A DNA stretch of 64,000 bases from Diogma glabrata (GCA_963693315.1 OY856186.1:280978346-281042345); one strand, 5' to 3'; numbered from the stretch's first letter, positions 1 through 10,835 are shown. The notes: generated from the letters alone by a model not told the origin. Numbers and translations are program-made.

Positions 1-1930
1 CAAAAAATATCAAAATATAAAAGCTATCGTTAACGGTAAACCGTTAAAGTTAAGAAAATTGCTTCAACGCAAAAAAAATGAAAAAAAACATTAACATTAG
101 AATCTAACAAATTTTTATCTTCATACATTTATGCATATATTTTCTATTTTTCTTTCTTCCATCGTTTTTCTTTTTGTTTTTCCATAATTTCATTTCCATT
201 TCATCCGTAGAAGAACAGATGGATAAAATATGTTTAATATATTTTCGGTAAGTTATTTTTTTTTTTCGTTTTTATCTTCGAAGAGATAAAATTGATTTTT
301 TTTTTGGAACTTATGGTAATAAATGGAGAATCAAATGTGTGGAAATTATATAGTAAGAGATCAGGAATTGAAAAAAGATTTCATTTCATTTGAACTATGG
401 ATAAAAGTATATTTTATTTGAAACCTAAGACTGTATACAAAGTTTTCATGCTTTTTCGAACCGAAATAAATCATATTTTTCATCAAGAATATAATAATAC
501 ATACAGACAGAGTTTTCCAAATAAGAAGAAAGTTTTAAATATTTAAATTAATTCAAAAAATAATAATTGCTTAGGTTTCATTCAGAAACAAAGTTAAACA
601 ATAATAATTCTTTGTTTTAGTTATTTATTTTGTTTTTTAATTTGTTAGGTTTTTAATGCAAAAATGTATGAAGATTGAGCTTTTATATGTCTGCGAATTT
701 ATATACTTGAAGGTTGAGGATAATTTTGGATAATTACCGTAGTCTAAACCTGATATCTATTTATACTTTTTTTTTCTAAACAGTAATATACCTTCAACAT
801 ACCATCAAGTTTTTGCTCCCTACTTTCAATTTACAGCTTTTTTTATGAAAGCTTGCTACTTATTTCTACCAACTGTCTACTTGTACATTAAACTTGCAAT
901 TTCCAACCTACATTTGAAACGCCAGTTATAACAGTTCAAAGATTACTAGTACATAAAAATTACTAACAATAAGCCAATCACAATCAGTTTAGCAAAAATA
1001 CAATGTTTAAATTTATTTAATAAAAGCTCGTTACAAATCGAAAATATCCAATTATCTGTCTCAATATAAACTAATTAAGTTTTTGTTAGTTGTCTGCATA
1101 GATATCTAATTATAGTCATTTCATTGCTATACGTTTTGTATCCCCCAATATTTTTTTTTGTTTAAATAAATGTAAAAAGATGAAAATTTAAATGAAAATG
1201 AAAATGGAAACACGATGGTGCTTTGATGAATAAAACTAAAATATTGTATGAGAGGAAATCTATACAAAATTTATCATGTCGATATTTTTATGCTTGAATA
1301 TAGGAAATGTCGTCTGGATTTTTAAACTCAATTTTTAATTAAAACTACAAACTAATCGAATTAAATTTTTTATTTTTATTTTCGATATTAAATTGAAGAA
1401 TTATTTGATTTTTATTTAATTAAAAAATTTAAAAAAACAAAATTGTATTTAGAGTCCAGGAAAAGGGTTATTGTGTATCAGATGTTATCTTAGCAAAATA
1501 AGGTTTGGAAATAGGGGTAATATAAGCTAAGTAATATTTGCGTTCTATATTGATATTATTTTATTTATATTAAAATATTTTGTGTACACTATCCGCACAG
1601 ACACATGTTCTATGGGTATTAACTACTGCATTACAAGAAAGCAATTCTGTATTCCATGGATTTAATGATTTTGGTGAATTGTTCGAGCTTTTAATAAGTC
1701 AAGCTTAGAGTTCAATGTAATAAAACATCTCCAAATAAAGTTCTATCTATTTATTAGTAAAATAAGTCATATACTTTTCAGGAAACAGAAATAAATAAAA
1801 GAAAATTGATACAATAATAATTCCAAGGCTATGAACTTAACGCAGCTATTCAAGACAATATTTGAAAAAAAAACAATCGGAGAGTTAGTATAGAATCATT
1901 AAGTGAAGATGCAACACCTGGAATACAAAA
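1..1930. other. AT-rich intergenic DNA, no gene seen
   Basis: This stretch is very A+T-rich with many homopolymer runs. No open frame looks protein-like, and I see no terminal repeats, RNA gene or recognisable TE motif. Confidence 0.6.
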
Positions 1931-1936
1931 AAAAAT

Positions 1937-2214
1937 ACGGGCTTACTCTGGGGTATATTGCCTGGACAACAAACCGTAACGTTCGTTTCTTGAGGACCAA
2001 CTAATGAGTGGTAGATATCGAGGTTTCATTATAGACCCATAATAAGAGCTGCGGCCACCCCTAACATGAAAAACAGACGTCAATTTGTGCCGCTTCTACT
2101 TAGAGAGCAGACGCACAGGGTTTGATTGACTATTTGCTACAATACTTCACTACTACGAAAGGTTTGGGTACTAAAACCGATTGTTCCACATTATATTGCA
2201 CAGAGTAAGCCCGT
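1937..2214. repeat. 14-bp perfect inverted repeat pair
   Basis: ACGGGCTTACTCTG at 1937-1950 is exactly reverse-complemented at 2201-2214. The 250 bp between them are less AT-rich than the surroundings. This could be the ends or an internal part of a small decayed transposon, but I found no flanking target duplication. Confidence 0.4.
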
Positions 2215-3600
2215 TTCTGTAGTGAAAACTTTGTGGAGGCTGTCAATACCCCCTCTCTCATTTTACATGCTTTATTATGCTTCAGAGTGAGGAACGCAAT
2301 GGTCATAGTACCAATGAATGAAAAATATAACAAACGTTCAAGTAACATACAGCAAATAAGTTGAAAGTAATCATTTACTGAAATCAAGTCAAAATAAATA
2401 ATTTGGTGTGAAAGATCCGCTCCAATTAAGCAGGAAGACGTAAAGATCCCCTAAAAGAAAAAACAGCAATATTTTACCAATTATAAAAATAAATGCATCT
2501 CTAACCGCAAGTAAAGAACGCCCATAATGGTCTAAAGAGAGAAAAGGCCACAAGAATTAAAAAAAGGAAATATAGAGCTTAGAAAAATCTAAGCCAGAAA
2601 GAGGAGATAATATCCAAGCTAACTAATGAAATTACTGCTTTGAAACAAGAATATTAAAATTGATCAAGGAGATCAGATAAAAATACTACAGTCAGATGAA
2701 AAAAATAGAAAAATAATAAAACTTAAAAAGATATATGCCTGAAAAAAATGCTGTTTTATTTTGGAGACATCGCATCATCATTATTTGTGGGTAATATTTT
2801 AATAAGTAATGATCAAAAGGCATTTGTGTACGATCAGGAATAACCCTAGTTTAGTCATTCATGTTTCTTATTAATTTCTAATTTAGGGATAACCTATAAC
2901 TACAAGTAGTTTAATGCTAAAACGTAAGCCATAATTAAAATGATTAAGAATGATGTCTGGAAGATTAAAACTTCAAATTCTGACGCATACCAAAATTCTG
3001 TAATGAAATTAAACTAAACGATACAATTGAAGTTCTGACTCTTAGACGCCTTAACTCACACAATATCCACAAAAGAGGATTTCCTTTATTTATTTTAATA
3101 TTCGATCCAAATGAAAATAGGCAAGACACATATAATATAAAGGGGATACTCAATATACCATAGTGAAACGAACCACTGAAGAAAACCACTATGAGAATAT
3201 CATATAAATGTATCAAGGTTTTAACCATAAACAAAATTATTGTGGACAAGATATTGTTCCCTATCGATGGACTAGGTACTTTGACACAGTGATGATGCTT
3301 AGTAGACTCTACTATTTTATGAGCTATAATGGTATCGATACCCATGCCGGTCCTAAGTGAGAATTGAAGCTACAATCAATTTCAAAACCCAAAGGCTAGG
3401 TTGATAATTAGGTTGATAGCCTAGCATAGTCAAGGGGGCGCTTAATTACTAGTACGGAGCTCCAAATATCGGATGTCCTTCAGTTTTAATATATCTTTAC
3501 CACAGCACAAAGCTCTGTTGTGACATAGCTTTTTGCTGCCTAAACTCAATAAACCTCTGGATGGATATATATTTAATAAAACATAAAGACGAGAACGATG
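2215..3600. other. Unassigned AT-rich stretch
   Basis: A 126-codon open frame on the minus strand (2965-3345) is hydrophobic and shows no known motif. The plus strand around 2540-2720 reads as a lysine/glutamate-rich stretch with stops. I cannot assign either and treat both as chance or very old debris. Confidence 0.4.
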
Positions 3601-3619
3601 TTTTTCTAAACGCATTACC

Positions 3620-4585
3620 AAATCTCATTAAATTCGTGTTTGCCGGACTCGGAGATCGTACCTAATTTATCAGCACTTTTCAATTTGAATAACAAAAGTA
3701 TTATTGTCGTCGATAGTAAACCTATCTCATCAAGCTATAAAGTTATTTCAGAAATTACATATACCGTAAGCCAACCAAAAATCTGGTACTCTGACATGTC
3801 GGACGAAGAAGATCATCAGTTTGCAAACGATTCTGATTCCACTCTGCAATCAGCAATTGGGAGCTTATGTGACTCAGAAGCCGACAGTAAGTTCGCATGG
3901 CAGCAGTAACCATTCCGTTGGATATACATCGCAAGCTAGCTTATATACACGTGTCCAGCTTAGTCGAATTAAACGACACGAAAACGGAAGTTTTCGACAT
4001 TTTCCGTAAACGACACGAAAACGGAAAACGATATATCAATTAGCCCCAATACCTTCTTGCTACAAACAAAAATGCAAATCCTTTGACCTGGGATACGTAA
4101 AAGGGTCGATACGTAAAAAACTAGTTCTTAAGATAGTAAATAAACAGAAAGACACAATCGCCAGAGTCTCCACAGACAGCTACATCTGGTATCAAACATC
4201 ATAAGTCCTTTACATACAACCACCAACAGCATGGACTAGGGAGCCCCGCAAGCAATGTTGCGAATACAATTGTATCGCTCAGTGTACATCGCTGCTGATC
4301 ACTTTTTAGCCACCATCCTGAGTTCTGAGCAGCTCCGCGAGGGTAAAAGACAATTAAGGGATTTGGTAGTAGCGCAAGAATTTTACATTATTAAACTTCA
4401 CTTCGTGGGCTGCTTTTAACGTGTTTCAGTGCTTATATCCAGATATTAGGCTGAAAACATGAACCATCCTGAAGCACACTGTTGATAAGGATCTCATGAT
4501 GCGGTTTTCATTCTGACCCAGCATCCGAGAAACAAATTTAAAGTTGCAAATTCAGACTAAAGTGGATGTTGGGTGCGATTCATAC
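3620..4585 (+). other. Possible decayed coding remnant
   Basis: Base composition rises here. A plus-strand frame at 3640-3909 (89 codons) contains an acidic segment beginning MSDEEDHQFANDSDS. Further short open pieces follow to about 4580 with stops between them. The stretch lies just upstream of the Penelope insertion, and a LINE endonuclease start appears on the far side (about 6850), so it could be 5' or ORF1 sequence of that LINE. I do not recognise the protein; the LINE link is inference from position only. Confidence 0.25.
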
Positions 4586-4596
4586 ACAAATCGTAA
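4586..4596. repeat. Target-site duplication, left copy (Penelope element)
   Basis: ACAAATCGTAA occurs here and again at 6477-6487, exactly bracketing the Penelope-like element. Removing the element and one copy gives a continuous flank. Confidence 0.6.
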
Positions 4597-4763
4597 TATG
4601 TGTTATTATGGTTTTCCATATTATTCACTGTTTGTGTGCTTTTGTCACTTTTGAATTAAAATGCAATTTTTAAAAATATACGTTTTACTGTTTATTTTTA
4701 ATTTTTATTTTATTAATAATAATATAAACTTCCTTATAGTAACAATTTGGATTTTATTTTTTA

Positions 4764-4809
4764 TTTTATAGAATATCGATTTCGACTTACGTCATCCTCA
4801 GTTCTTAAA
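4764..4809 (-). ncRNA. Hammerhead ribozyme candidate (Penelope, minus copy)
   Basis: Mirror of the motif at 6319-6364. On the minus strand CTGAGGA maps to 4795-4801, followed by stem II GAC-GTAA-GTC, then GAAA, a very short stem III and a predicted cleavage after GATA. Hammerheads with minimal stem III are an established feature of Penelope-like elements. Folding was done by eye only. Confidence 0.6.
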
Positions 4810-4852
4810 TTATTATTACAATTTTTGGTTAAACTGTTACTTATATACTATT

Positions 4853-5200
4853 TCAACTGCTGTTTTTTATTATTATGTCATATATTTTGGTAGTTTTAGT
4901 GTTGATTTTATCATTTAAAATGTTGTTATTGTTTTTATGTTTATATATTTCTATTTCTTTCAATCTATCTAGATGTTGCCCTTTTCTTTTTTTACGTAAT
5001 ATGGTTAAATTTGTGTTGATATTGGTGTATTTGTGTTTTTCTATTTTTAAATGTTGGGCATATCTGGATTTTGGATCGCTTCTGTTAATTTCATTGGTGT
5101 GCTCAATAAATCTTTTTGTGAAGGACCGCCCCGTCTGGCCTATAGAAAATTTACTGCAGTCGTCACAGGTAAGCTTATAAACACCTGTGTCTAAGGTTTG
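4853..5200 (-). pseudogene. Penelope GIY-YIG endonuclease domain
   Basis: Read on the minus strand, this encodes GVYKLTCDDCSKFSIGQTGR, then a segment with RF.EHT and a lysine-rich tail ending in IIIKNSS and a stop at 4853. GVY and SIG occupy the two halves of the GIY-YIG motif; Tyr to Ser in the second half is a change from the usual YIG. The two Cys (CDDC) before the motif are typical of the Penelope version. In active elements this domain nicks target DNA for integration. It is out of frame with the RT piece, so it is a pseudogene. Confidence 0.8.
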
Positions 5201-5570
5201 GGTTTTTTTAGTTTGTAGGTAATTTTCTATTTTATTTTTGTTTTTGTAAGCTGCAATGTATCTTTATTTTTTTAAAGTTTTTTGTATTATATTGAATGTT
5301 GTTTTATTGTATGTTACGCCTACCTATTTTTACCTGCTAAGTTTTCTTCATTCTTCAACGTTGTAAGGGTTCGCTAATTTTTCTTGTTTTTATATTTTCT
5401 ATTTAATGTGTCAATTATTTCATTTTTATATCCGTTTTTACTGGCTATGTATTTGATGTTGTTTAGTTCTTCTTGATAATTTTCTGCATTCATTGGTATA
5501 TTGTTCAATCTATTGATCATGTGGTTGTAGGCAGCTAGTTCATGTTGGTAGGGATGGTGTGATTTAATAT

Positions 5571-6011
5571 TTATTGTTTGATCCGTTTGGGTTGGCTTTC
5601 GGAATATTTTGAATCTACAGTTTTGATTGATAAATCCAATAAACTTATTGTATTATTTTCTTCATTTTCTAACGTGAATTTAATGGAAGGTTCTGTGCTG
5701 TTTATGTATTGGTGTAATAGATTAAGCTGTCTATTCGTTCCTTTGAATAATAAAATTATATCAACAACGTAGCGATACCAATAAATGATTTTTTCTTTGT
5801 GTGGATTTAAGTTATTATGTATATATTTTGTTTCAAAATCATTGAAATATATTTCGGTTAAAGTTCCAGATAGTGGGCTTCCCATAGGTAATCCTTCTTT
5901 TTGTTGATAATACTCATTGTTATGTGTGAAATAGTTTTGTTTTGTTATTTCGGTTATTATATTTATTATTTCTTGTGTATCTGTTGGGTTTAAACCATTT
6001 TTTATTAACAT
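5571..6011 (-). pseudogene. Penelope reverse transcriptase, C-terminal part
   Basis: This 146-codon minus-strand frame has the Penelope RT signature GLPMGSPLSGTLTEIYF, then YWYRYVVDIILLF at the position of the catalytic box. Penelope RTs normally read YVDD there; here the first Asp is Val, which should inactivate the enzyme. Downstream, SLLDLSIK fits the conserved segment after the palm. The N-terminal fingers are missing because the copy is truncated at about 6020, where the inverted 3' fragment begins. The frame ends before the endonuclease. The family call is confident; the copy is dead. Confidence 0.85.
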
Positions 6012-6275
6012 ATAAATATAAATTTAACAAAAAATATGTACAACAGAAGCGATCCAAAATCCAAATATGCCCAACATTTAAAAATAGAAAAACACAAATA
6101 CACCAATATCAACACAAATTTAACCATATTACATAAAAAAAGAAAAGGACAACATCTAGATAGATTGGAAGAAATAGAAATATATAAACATAAAAACAAT
6201 AACAACATTTTAAATGATAAAATCAACACTAAAACTAACAAAATATATGACATAATAATAAAAAATAGCAGTTGA
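6011..6275 (+). pseudogene. Inverted partial copy of Penelope endonuclease C-terminus
   Basis: This plus-strand frame repeats the C-terminal endonuclease segment of the minus-strand copy almost exactly: RSDPKSKYAQHLKIEKHKYT through IIIKNSS and a stop. It lacks the GVY/SIG half, so it is a 5'-truncated inverted tail, not a gene. Small differences from the minus copy, such as an extra Asn in the NNNN run, show the arms have begun to diverge. Confidence 0.8.
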
Positions 6276-6318
6276 AATAGTATATAAGTAATAGTTTGAG
6301 CAAAAATTGTAATAATAA

Positions 6319-6364
6319 TTTAAGAACTGAGGATGACGTAAGTCGAAATCGATATTCTATAAAA
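6319..6364 (+). ncRNA. Hammerhead ribozyme candidate (Penelope, inverted copy)
   Basis: The core CTGAGGA is at 6327-6333. Stem II is GAC-GTAA-GTC (three pairs with a GNRA-type loop), and GAAA is at 6345-6348. Stem III is a single pair closing TCGA. Predicted cleavage follows 6354 (AUA triplet). Stem I pairs AAGA (6323-6326 region) with TTCT (6355-6358) and resumes after a small internal loop. All invariant core positions I know are present. Confidence 0.65.
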
Positions 6365-6476
6365 TAAAAAATAAAATCCAAATTGTTACTATAAGGAAGT
6401 TTATATTATTATTAATAAAATAAAAATTAAAAATAAACAGTAAAAAGTATATTTTTAAAAATTGCATTTTAATTTA

Positions 6477-6487
6477 ACAAATCGTAA
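6477..6487. repeat. Target-site duplication, right copy (Penelope element)
   Basis: ACAAATCGTAA, identical to 4586-4596. Confidence 0.6.
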
Positions 6488-6488
6488 A

Positions 6489-7140
6489 TTTCACCAAGCA
6501 AAACCATCCTACAATTGCGATACTGGAAGAACTAGTACTCAGTTCTACAAAGAATGCATCAGTAATTGGCTGCTCTCCTTCGAGACTTTCGGTCGCAGGA
6601 GAAGGACTATCCACATCTGCATTTGCAAGAAACGTTTCCAGCTTGGTGTCTGCTCACCTGCAAACATCGACAATCATAACCTCTCCAATCATTAATCAAA
6701 TCAAAACACCCACGTGCCAACCTATCAATTCAACCCCAAACCACTAAACTCTTATGTTTATGAGAGCTAGGAACACGTCACGCAAAAAGCATCCCCTATC
6801 GAAGGCCCCCGCTGAACCACCATAGCCGTTTGAAAAAAAAATCAAAAAATAAGTTGCGTTCAAATTGGCCTGCACAGGTCAGCTAGGGGCTCAGTAAATT
6901 TTAACCACTTTAACCCACAGAATGCTCACGATATTGTGTTAATCCAGGCACCATGGGTAGATAGCAAAAAAATTAAAGGTCTATCGACCAACAAAAAAAT
7001 ACATCTGATATACTTTTTAGGCCAGAAGAGACCAACAAACTGCGGTTCTCTTCAACAAACGCTTAACAGTATTTCTCTTAACAGAATTTATTTGCAGAGA
7101 TCTTACAGCTGTTGATTAAACTCCCTCTTCACCACTACAG
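6489..7140 (+). pseudogene. LINE remnant (ORF1 end and endonuclease start, LOA/R1/I type)
   Basis: From about 6850 the plus strand reads NCVQIGLHRSARGSVNFN, then a frame with AHDIVLIQAPWVDSKKIKGL. This matches the start of the apurinic-type endonuclease of R1/LOA/I-group non-LTR elements (normally ..LKC.QINL.RS.. and DI.LIQEPWV), including the conserved QEPW box, here QAPW. Before it, 6489-6830 reads as a serine/threonine-rich stretch ending NTSRKKHPLSKAPAEPP and a stop, plausibly the end of ORF1. Stops and frame changes are frequent. The piece ends near 7140. The upstream part was interrupted by the Penelope element. Confidence 0.55.
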
Positions 7141-7227
7141 TCCCGACAAACACCATGTGCATGGTGCACGAGTAGGTACACATTTCGTGCACATTTTATT
7201 TTGACTAATTTTGTACTTTTTTGGGAA

Positions 7228-7337
7228 ATATTCTAGTGTATATTTAAAATTTAGTTGAAGTGTAAATGTTCTAGTGTATATATCTAGTGTATATTTAATT
7301 CTAGTGTATATTTAAAATTTAGTTGAAGTGTAAATGT
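7228..7337. repeat. Local tandem duplication, 38-bp unit
   Basis: TTCTAGTGTATATTTAAAAT plus the following 18 bases occurs twice (about 7231-7268 and 7299-7336), with a partial TCTAGTGTATAT between. Confidence 0.7.
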
Positions 7338-7339
7338 AT

Positions 7340-8275
7340 TTGAGTGGAAATGTTCTTTTCGACACTCCCCAAGTTTTCGCGAATTCACTCATAGCTATGA
7401 TTTACTAATTATTTAAACAATTTTCTGCATATCACAATTAGTTATGATTCAAAAATATGAATCACTAATACTTTTGCATCAAGTTTAATTGAATTTATTT
7501 GCATTACAGTTATGACTTTATTTATAAAATTTATATCAAATAAAACGTTATTTATAATTGAATTAAATAAGAGAAAAAAAAATTACAAGAAAATGATTTT
7601 CATTGGTTTTACATGGCAACAAACACAAACGTACCTTAAATTTTTCTCATCACAAATACTAATGACTTGGATAGTATGTATAATGTTTAATACACACTTT
7701 ACTTTTGTACAAAGTAACTGTCCCGTATATAACGTAGAGTTTTTTATTTTATTTTACACAGGTCTGTCTTGTTTAAAATTTGTATAAGGACTGATTACCT
7801 TACAAAAATAATACAGCTTACACCAAGAATCCCAAAGGATATTGCAATGCGACCTGTTTGCGATAAATACATATAATGAAAATTACTAATGTGTCCGAAA
7901 TATTACCACATTACGAAAACAAATAGGATATAAAAAAAGTCCAAGCGGCACGTATATCCGCTAGAAATAGGTAGATTTCGAGATCAGACAGTTTTATGTG
8001 CCAGTAGAATCTGATGTATCAGATTAGTTTAAACAAAACAAACTAATTTCAAACAGATATCGAACAAATTTTAAAAAGAAAATTAGCTACCTACAAGCAA
8101 AATTATATCTATCCAATTTTGCAACAAACAAATATCAAATCTACCACAGAACATGTGTGTGACAATTTATGACACAAACCTACTCTATATCATATGTCGT
8201 GCAATTACTGCAAAATATCAAAATATTTTATTTCTAAGAAAAAAAAATTAATTTCTTCTATTCAAATCTTTTATT
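7340..8275. other. AT-rich DNA, nothing assigned
   Basis: An open frame at 7512-7787 (91 codons, hydrophobic and Phe-rich) has no recognisable motif and typical AT-rich chance composition. No terminal repeats were seen. Confidence 0.45.
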
Positions 8276-8278
8276 TTT

Positions 8279-8315
8279 TGACTGTTATAAGGTTGACATT
8301 GACTGTTATAAGGTT
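8279..8315. repeat. Two-copy short tandem repeat
   Basis: TGACTGTTATAAGGTT occurs twice in a row, just before the satellite array. Confidence 0.6.
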
Positions 8316-8339
8316 TTTGGAAATTGTAGTTGGGGATTG

Positions 8340-9310
8340 TTGCAAACTTTTCTGTTGAAGCCAACAAGACAAAAACATCTAACTGCAGAGGTTTATATTT
8401 ATAAGAAACGGATACAAATGTTTCCACAGATTCTAAATTTATGAAGATTTTAAAAATATTAGTATCCAAACGGCCGTTATAACGGATTAAAAAAACCACT
8501 TTTTTTTCTAGTATAAAGCCTATAGTTCCTTAACCATGTGTCAGATTTTTTTGATTTACGAACTTGTCTAAGATATTAATAAAACACACATTTTTAAGAA
8601 AGGTTTTTTTATCTGGCTCCACAAATGCAACCGTGAGAGCGCCGGTTGATTCAAACGCATTTTGTGTTTTACAAGCTTTTTTGTTGGTGCCGCTCACTCA
8701 GAAACCTCCAACTGCAGAGGTCTTTTTTTTGAAAGAAACTATTTTAAAAGGTTTCAAAGATTCTAAATTTATGAAGTTTTTAAAAATATTAGAATCCAAA
8801 CGGCCGTTATAACGGATCTAAAAAACAGAGTTTTTTTCTAGTATAAAGCCTCTAGTTTCTTAACCATGTGTTGGATTGGGCTGATTTACGAACTTGTCCA
8901 AGATATTAACAAAACGCACATTTTTAGAAAAGGTTTTTTGATCTGGCCTTATAAATGCGACCGTGAGAGTGCCGGTTATTTAAAAAAAAAATTTTTTTTT
9001 GCAAACTTTTTTGTTGGAGCCGCTCACTCAGGAACCTCTAACTGCAGAAGTCTAGTTTTAAAACAAATTGATAAAAAAGATTCCAAAGATTCTAAATTTG
9101 TTAAATTTTTTGAAATATTAGTATCCAAACGGCCGTTATAACGGTTTTAAAAAATCAATTTTTTTCAGAAAAAAGCCTCTAGTTTCTTAACCACGTGTCG
9201 GATTTTGCTGATTCACGAACTTGTCCAAGATATTATTAAAACACACAAGTACAGAAAATTTTTTTGATCTACCTCAACAAATGCGACCGTGAGAGTGCCG
9301 GTCGTTTTCG
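8340..9310 (+). repeat. 330-bp satellite-like tandem array, about three units
   Basis: The box CGGCCGTTATAACGG is at 8471-8485, 8801-8815 and 9130-9144, giving periods of 330 and 329 bp. Each unit also repeats a CTGCAGARGT segment, TCTAAATTT before the box, and after it CTTAACCAYGTGT, CGAACTTGTC.AAGATATTA and GCGACCGTGAGAGTGCCGGT. The first unit is partial at its left edge. Units differ by scattered substitutions and small indels, so the array is not freshly amplified. The box contains a perfect 12-bp palindrome, CCGTTATAACGG. Short open frames in the units are by-products of the period. It could be a stray block of a larger satellite or an internal array of a transposon. Confidence 0.8.
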
Positions 9311-9327
9311 TTATATCTCATATCGTT

Positions 9328-9352
9328 TATATATATATATATATATATATAT
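9328..9352. repeat. (TA)n microsatellite
   Basis: About twelve TA repeats followed by a run of T, immediately right of the satellite array. Confidence 0.85.
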
Positions 9353-10045
9353 AAATTTTTTTTTTTTTTGTTTTTTTGTCTCCGCTTATCATATATAGTC
9401 GTTTGGCACAAAAATTTTTCCGAAATTCCGAGATGAAGCCCATTGCAATAGGTAGATTTTTATATGAAATCTACCTAAAAGACACTGTCCCAATATTAAT
9501 CGAGGTCGGAGTAACTTAAGGGCATACTTCATCGCCAAGCCTGTGGGCTAAACTGCATCGTACATAAAATGGACTATTATAAATTTAGAATTAAGTTCGC
9601 AATCTTAGTCGCAAATCATTACTTTGGGATTTCATTGCGATATCCTTAAAGATATTTTAAAGGTAAACCCTAGTTTTATCTAATAACAATACTGTATAGA
9701 AAAATATACAGTAAACAAGTGAGTGTAGTTCTCAGAATATATTAGCGTGATCTGTTTAAGGATATCCAACAATGAATACTCTACAACATATTCTTTATTC
9801 AATCTATCAAGAATTCATTGCGATTTTCTTTGGCATAGTCTAACGACAATTCTATAGATCTATTTAGCAAATGTACAGAACAGTAAAACATATTGTCTAA
9901 GAATGATAATAACCTACAGTTTATACAAAAGAAATCTGTACTAGGATAGTCGACGTAGTATATTCTATGGAATATACTATTTTTGTAAGTTATCGCAAAA
10001 TGTTTATTGGGAGCGTCATACAAATTTGTTTTAATTTAACATTTT
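9353..10045. other. No gene seen; one small hairpin
   Basis: The only structure noted is a hairpin at 9451-9475, with GGTAGATTT and AAATCTACC arms around a 7-nt loop. A minus-strand frame at 9799-10023 shows no family motif. Confidence 0.4.
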
Positions 10046-10054
10046 TAAATCATG

Positions 10055-10132
10055 TAAACATGTATACAAAATATGCATAGCATTTTAAACAAAATGTTTT
10101 ATGCACATTTTGTATACGTGTATACATGTTTA
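10055..10132. repeat. Imperfect palindrome
   Basis: TAAACATGTATACAAAA at the left is mirrored by TTTTGTATAC...TACATGTTTA at the right, with TGCAT/ATGCA pairs inside. It begins a stretch unusually rich in TGCACAT-type words (10055-10835). Confidence 0.6.
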
Positions 10133-10699
10133 CTTTAAACAAATGTTCACCATGTAATTCTATATTTGTGCATTTGTTTATAAAATTCGCATGAAACATG
10201 ATTACGAAATGACTTGTATACATTTTGACGAAATGCGCATATACTTGTGTACGAAATATATAAATTTTAGTTGGTCAAAATTCACTAGAGTTCTATCCTT
10301 TTAACATATACATAGTTTACAAAATTATATACTTTAGTTATCACTTCTCGGCTTATGGACTATAATAACAGCGGCTGTCTTATGACTACACATTGGTTAG
10401 TATAAGGATATGATATTTCTATTAACGAATTTATTTGATATTTTGTAATATGTTATGAACATGTTTCTAAGAAGTATACAGAAAATTCATGCACCTTTTG
10501 TAAACTCATCGTGAACATGTAAATGCACAAGTAGTGCATTTGTGTCTAAAATGAACCTGAAAATTTCCTGAACAAAATATGATTTTTCTGTAAATCTTAA
10601 GATGCACATGCCGTCAACATGTGCCTGAAAAATGTATACATTGCTGCAAACCTGTGAATGAACATATTGTGAACATTTTTGTTCAAATTTGATGCACAT

Positions 10700-10835
10700 G
10701 AGTCTGAAATATATGCGCTATGGCGTTTTACGACATGTGCATGGTACGGTGCATATCATGTGCATGATATGTGGTATAATGCACAATTATTGCACATTTC
10801 ATGCAATTTTTCCAAAATTGTTTTACGGGAGTGTT
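10700..10835 (+). repeat. TGCACAT-rich dispersed repeat (copy 1)
   Basis: The order is GGCGTTTTACGACATGTGC, several ATGTGCAT words, TAATGCACAATT, GCA.TTTTTCCAAAATTG and GTTTTACGGGA. The same order occurs on the opposite strand at 53975-54130, so this is a dispersed repeat. A related word cluster is at 7150-7195. No TE class is assigned. Confidence 0.65.

Larger units (their letters stand above)
4654..6475. repeat. 440-bp inverted repeat arms of the Penelope element
   Basis: Arms at 4654-5096 and about 6042-6475 are near-identical reverse complements. They include the GIY-YIG C-terminus, the stop codon, the hammerhead motif and the AT-rich 3' end. The outer ends share AATTAAAATGCAATTTTT. Confidence 0.85.
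4597..6476 (-). mobile_element. Penelope-like retroelement with inverted 3' copy
   Basis: The main copy runs on the minus strand: a 5'-truncated reverse transcriptase (about 6011 down to 5571), a linker, then a GIY-YIG endonuclease domain ending at 4853, then an AT-rich 3' region. Joined head-on to its truncated 5' end is a second, plus-strand piece (about 6042-6475) that repeats only the endonuclease C-terminus and 3' region. The 440-bp outer arms therefore form an inverted repeat (4654-5096 against 6042-6475). Attached partial copies, direct or inverted, are a known habit of Penelope elements. Both arms carry a hammerhead-like motif. The minus copy extends about 60 nt past the inverted repeat (4597-4653) before the 11-bp duplication. 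Coding capacity is lost: the RT is truncated, its active-site box is altered, and a frame break separates RT from endonuclease. Confidence 0.85.

Noticed and set aside
2540..2760. Lys/Glu-rich readings suggestive of a coiled-coil or P-element-type transposase
   Set aside because: Interrupted by stops, and none of the conserved P-element or THAP motifs could be found.
4875..5180. Hydrophobic plus-strand frame mirrored at 6005-6253 on the minus strand
   Set aside because: Antisense shadow of the Penelope endonuclease; its apparent conservation comes from the inverted repeat.
7512..7787. 91-codon hydrophobic open frame
   Set aside because: AT-rich chance frame with no motif, no promoter or splice context and no similarity to neighbouring TEs.
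8564..9141. Open frames with similar peptides in adjacent satellite units
   Set aside because: The similarity follows from the 330-bp DNA repeat; frames are broken and composition is not protein-like.
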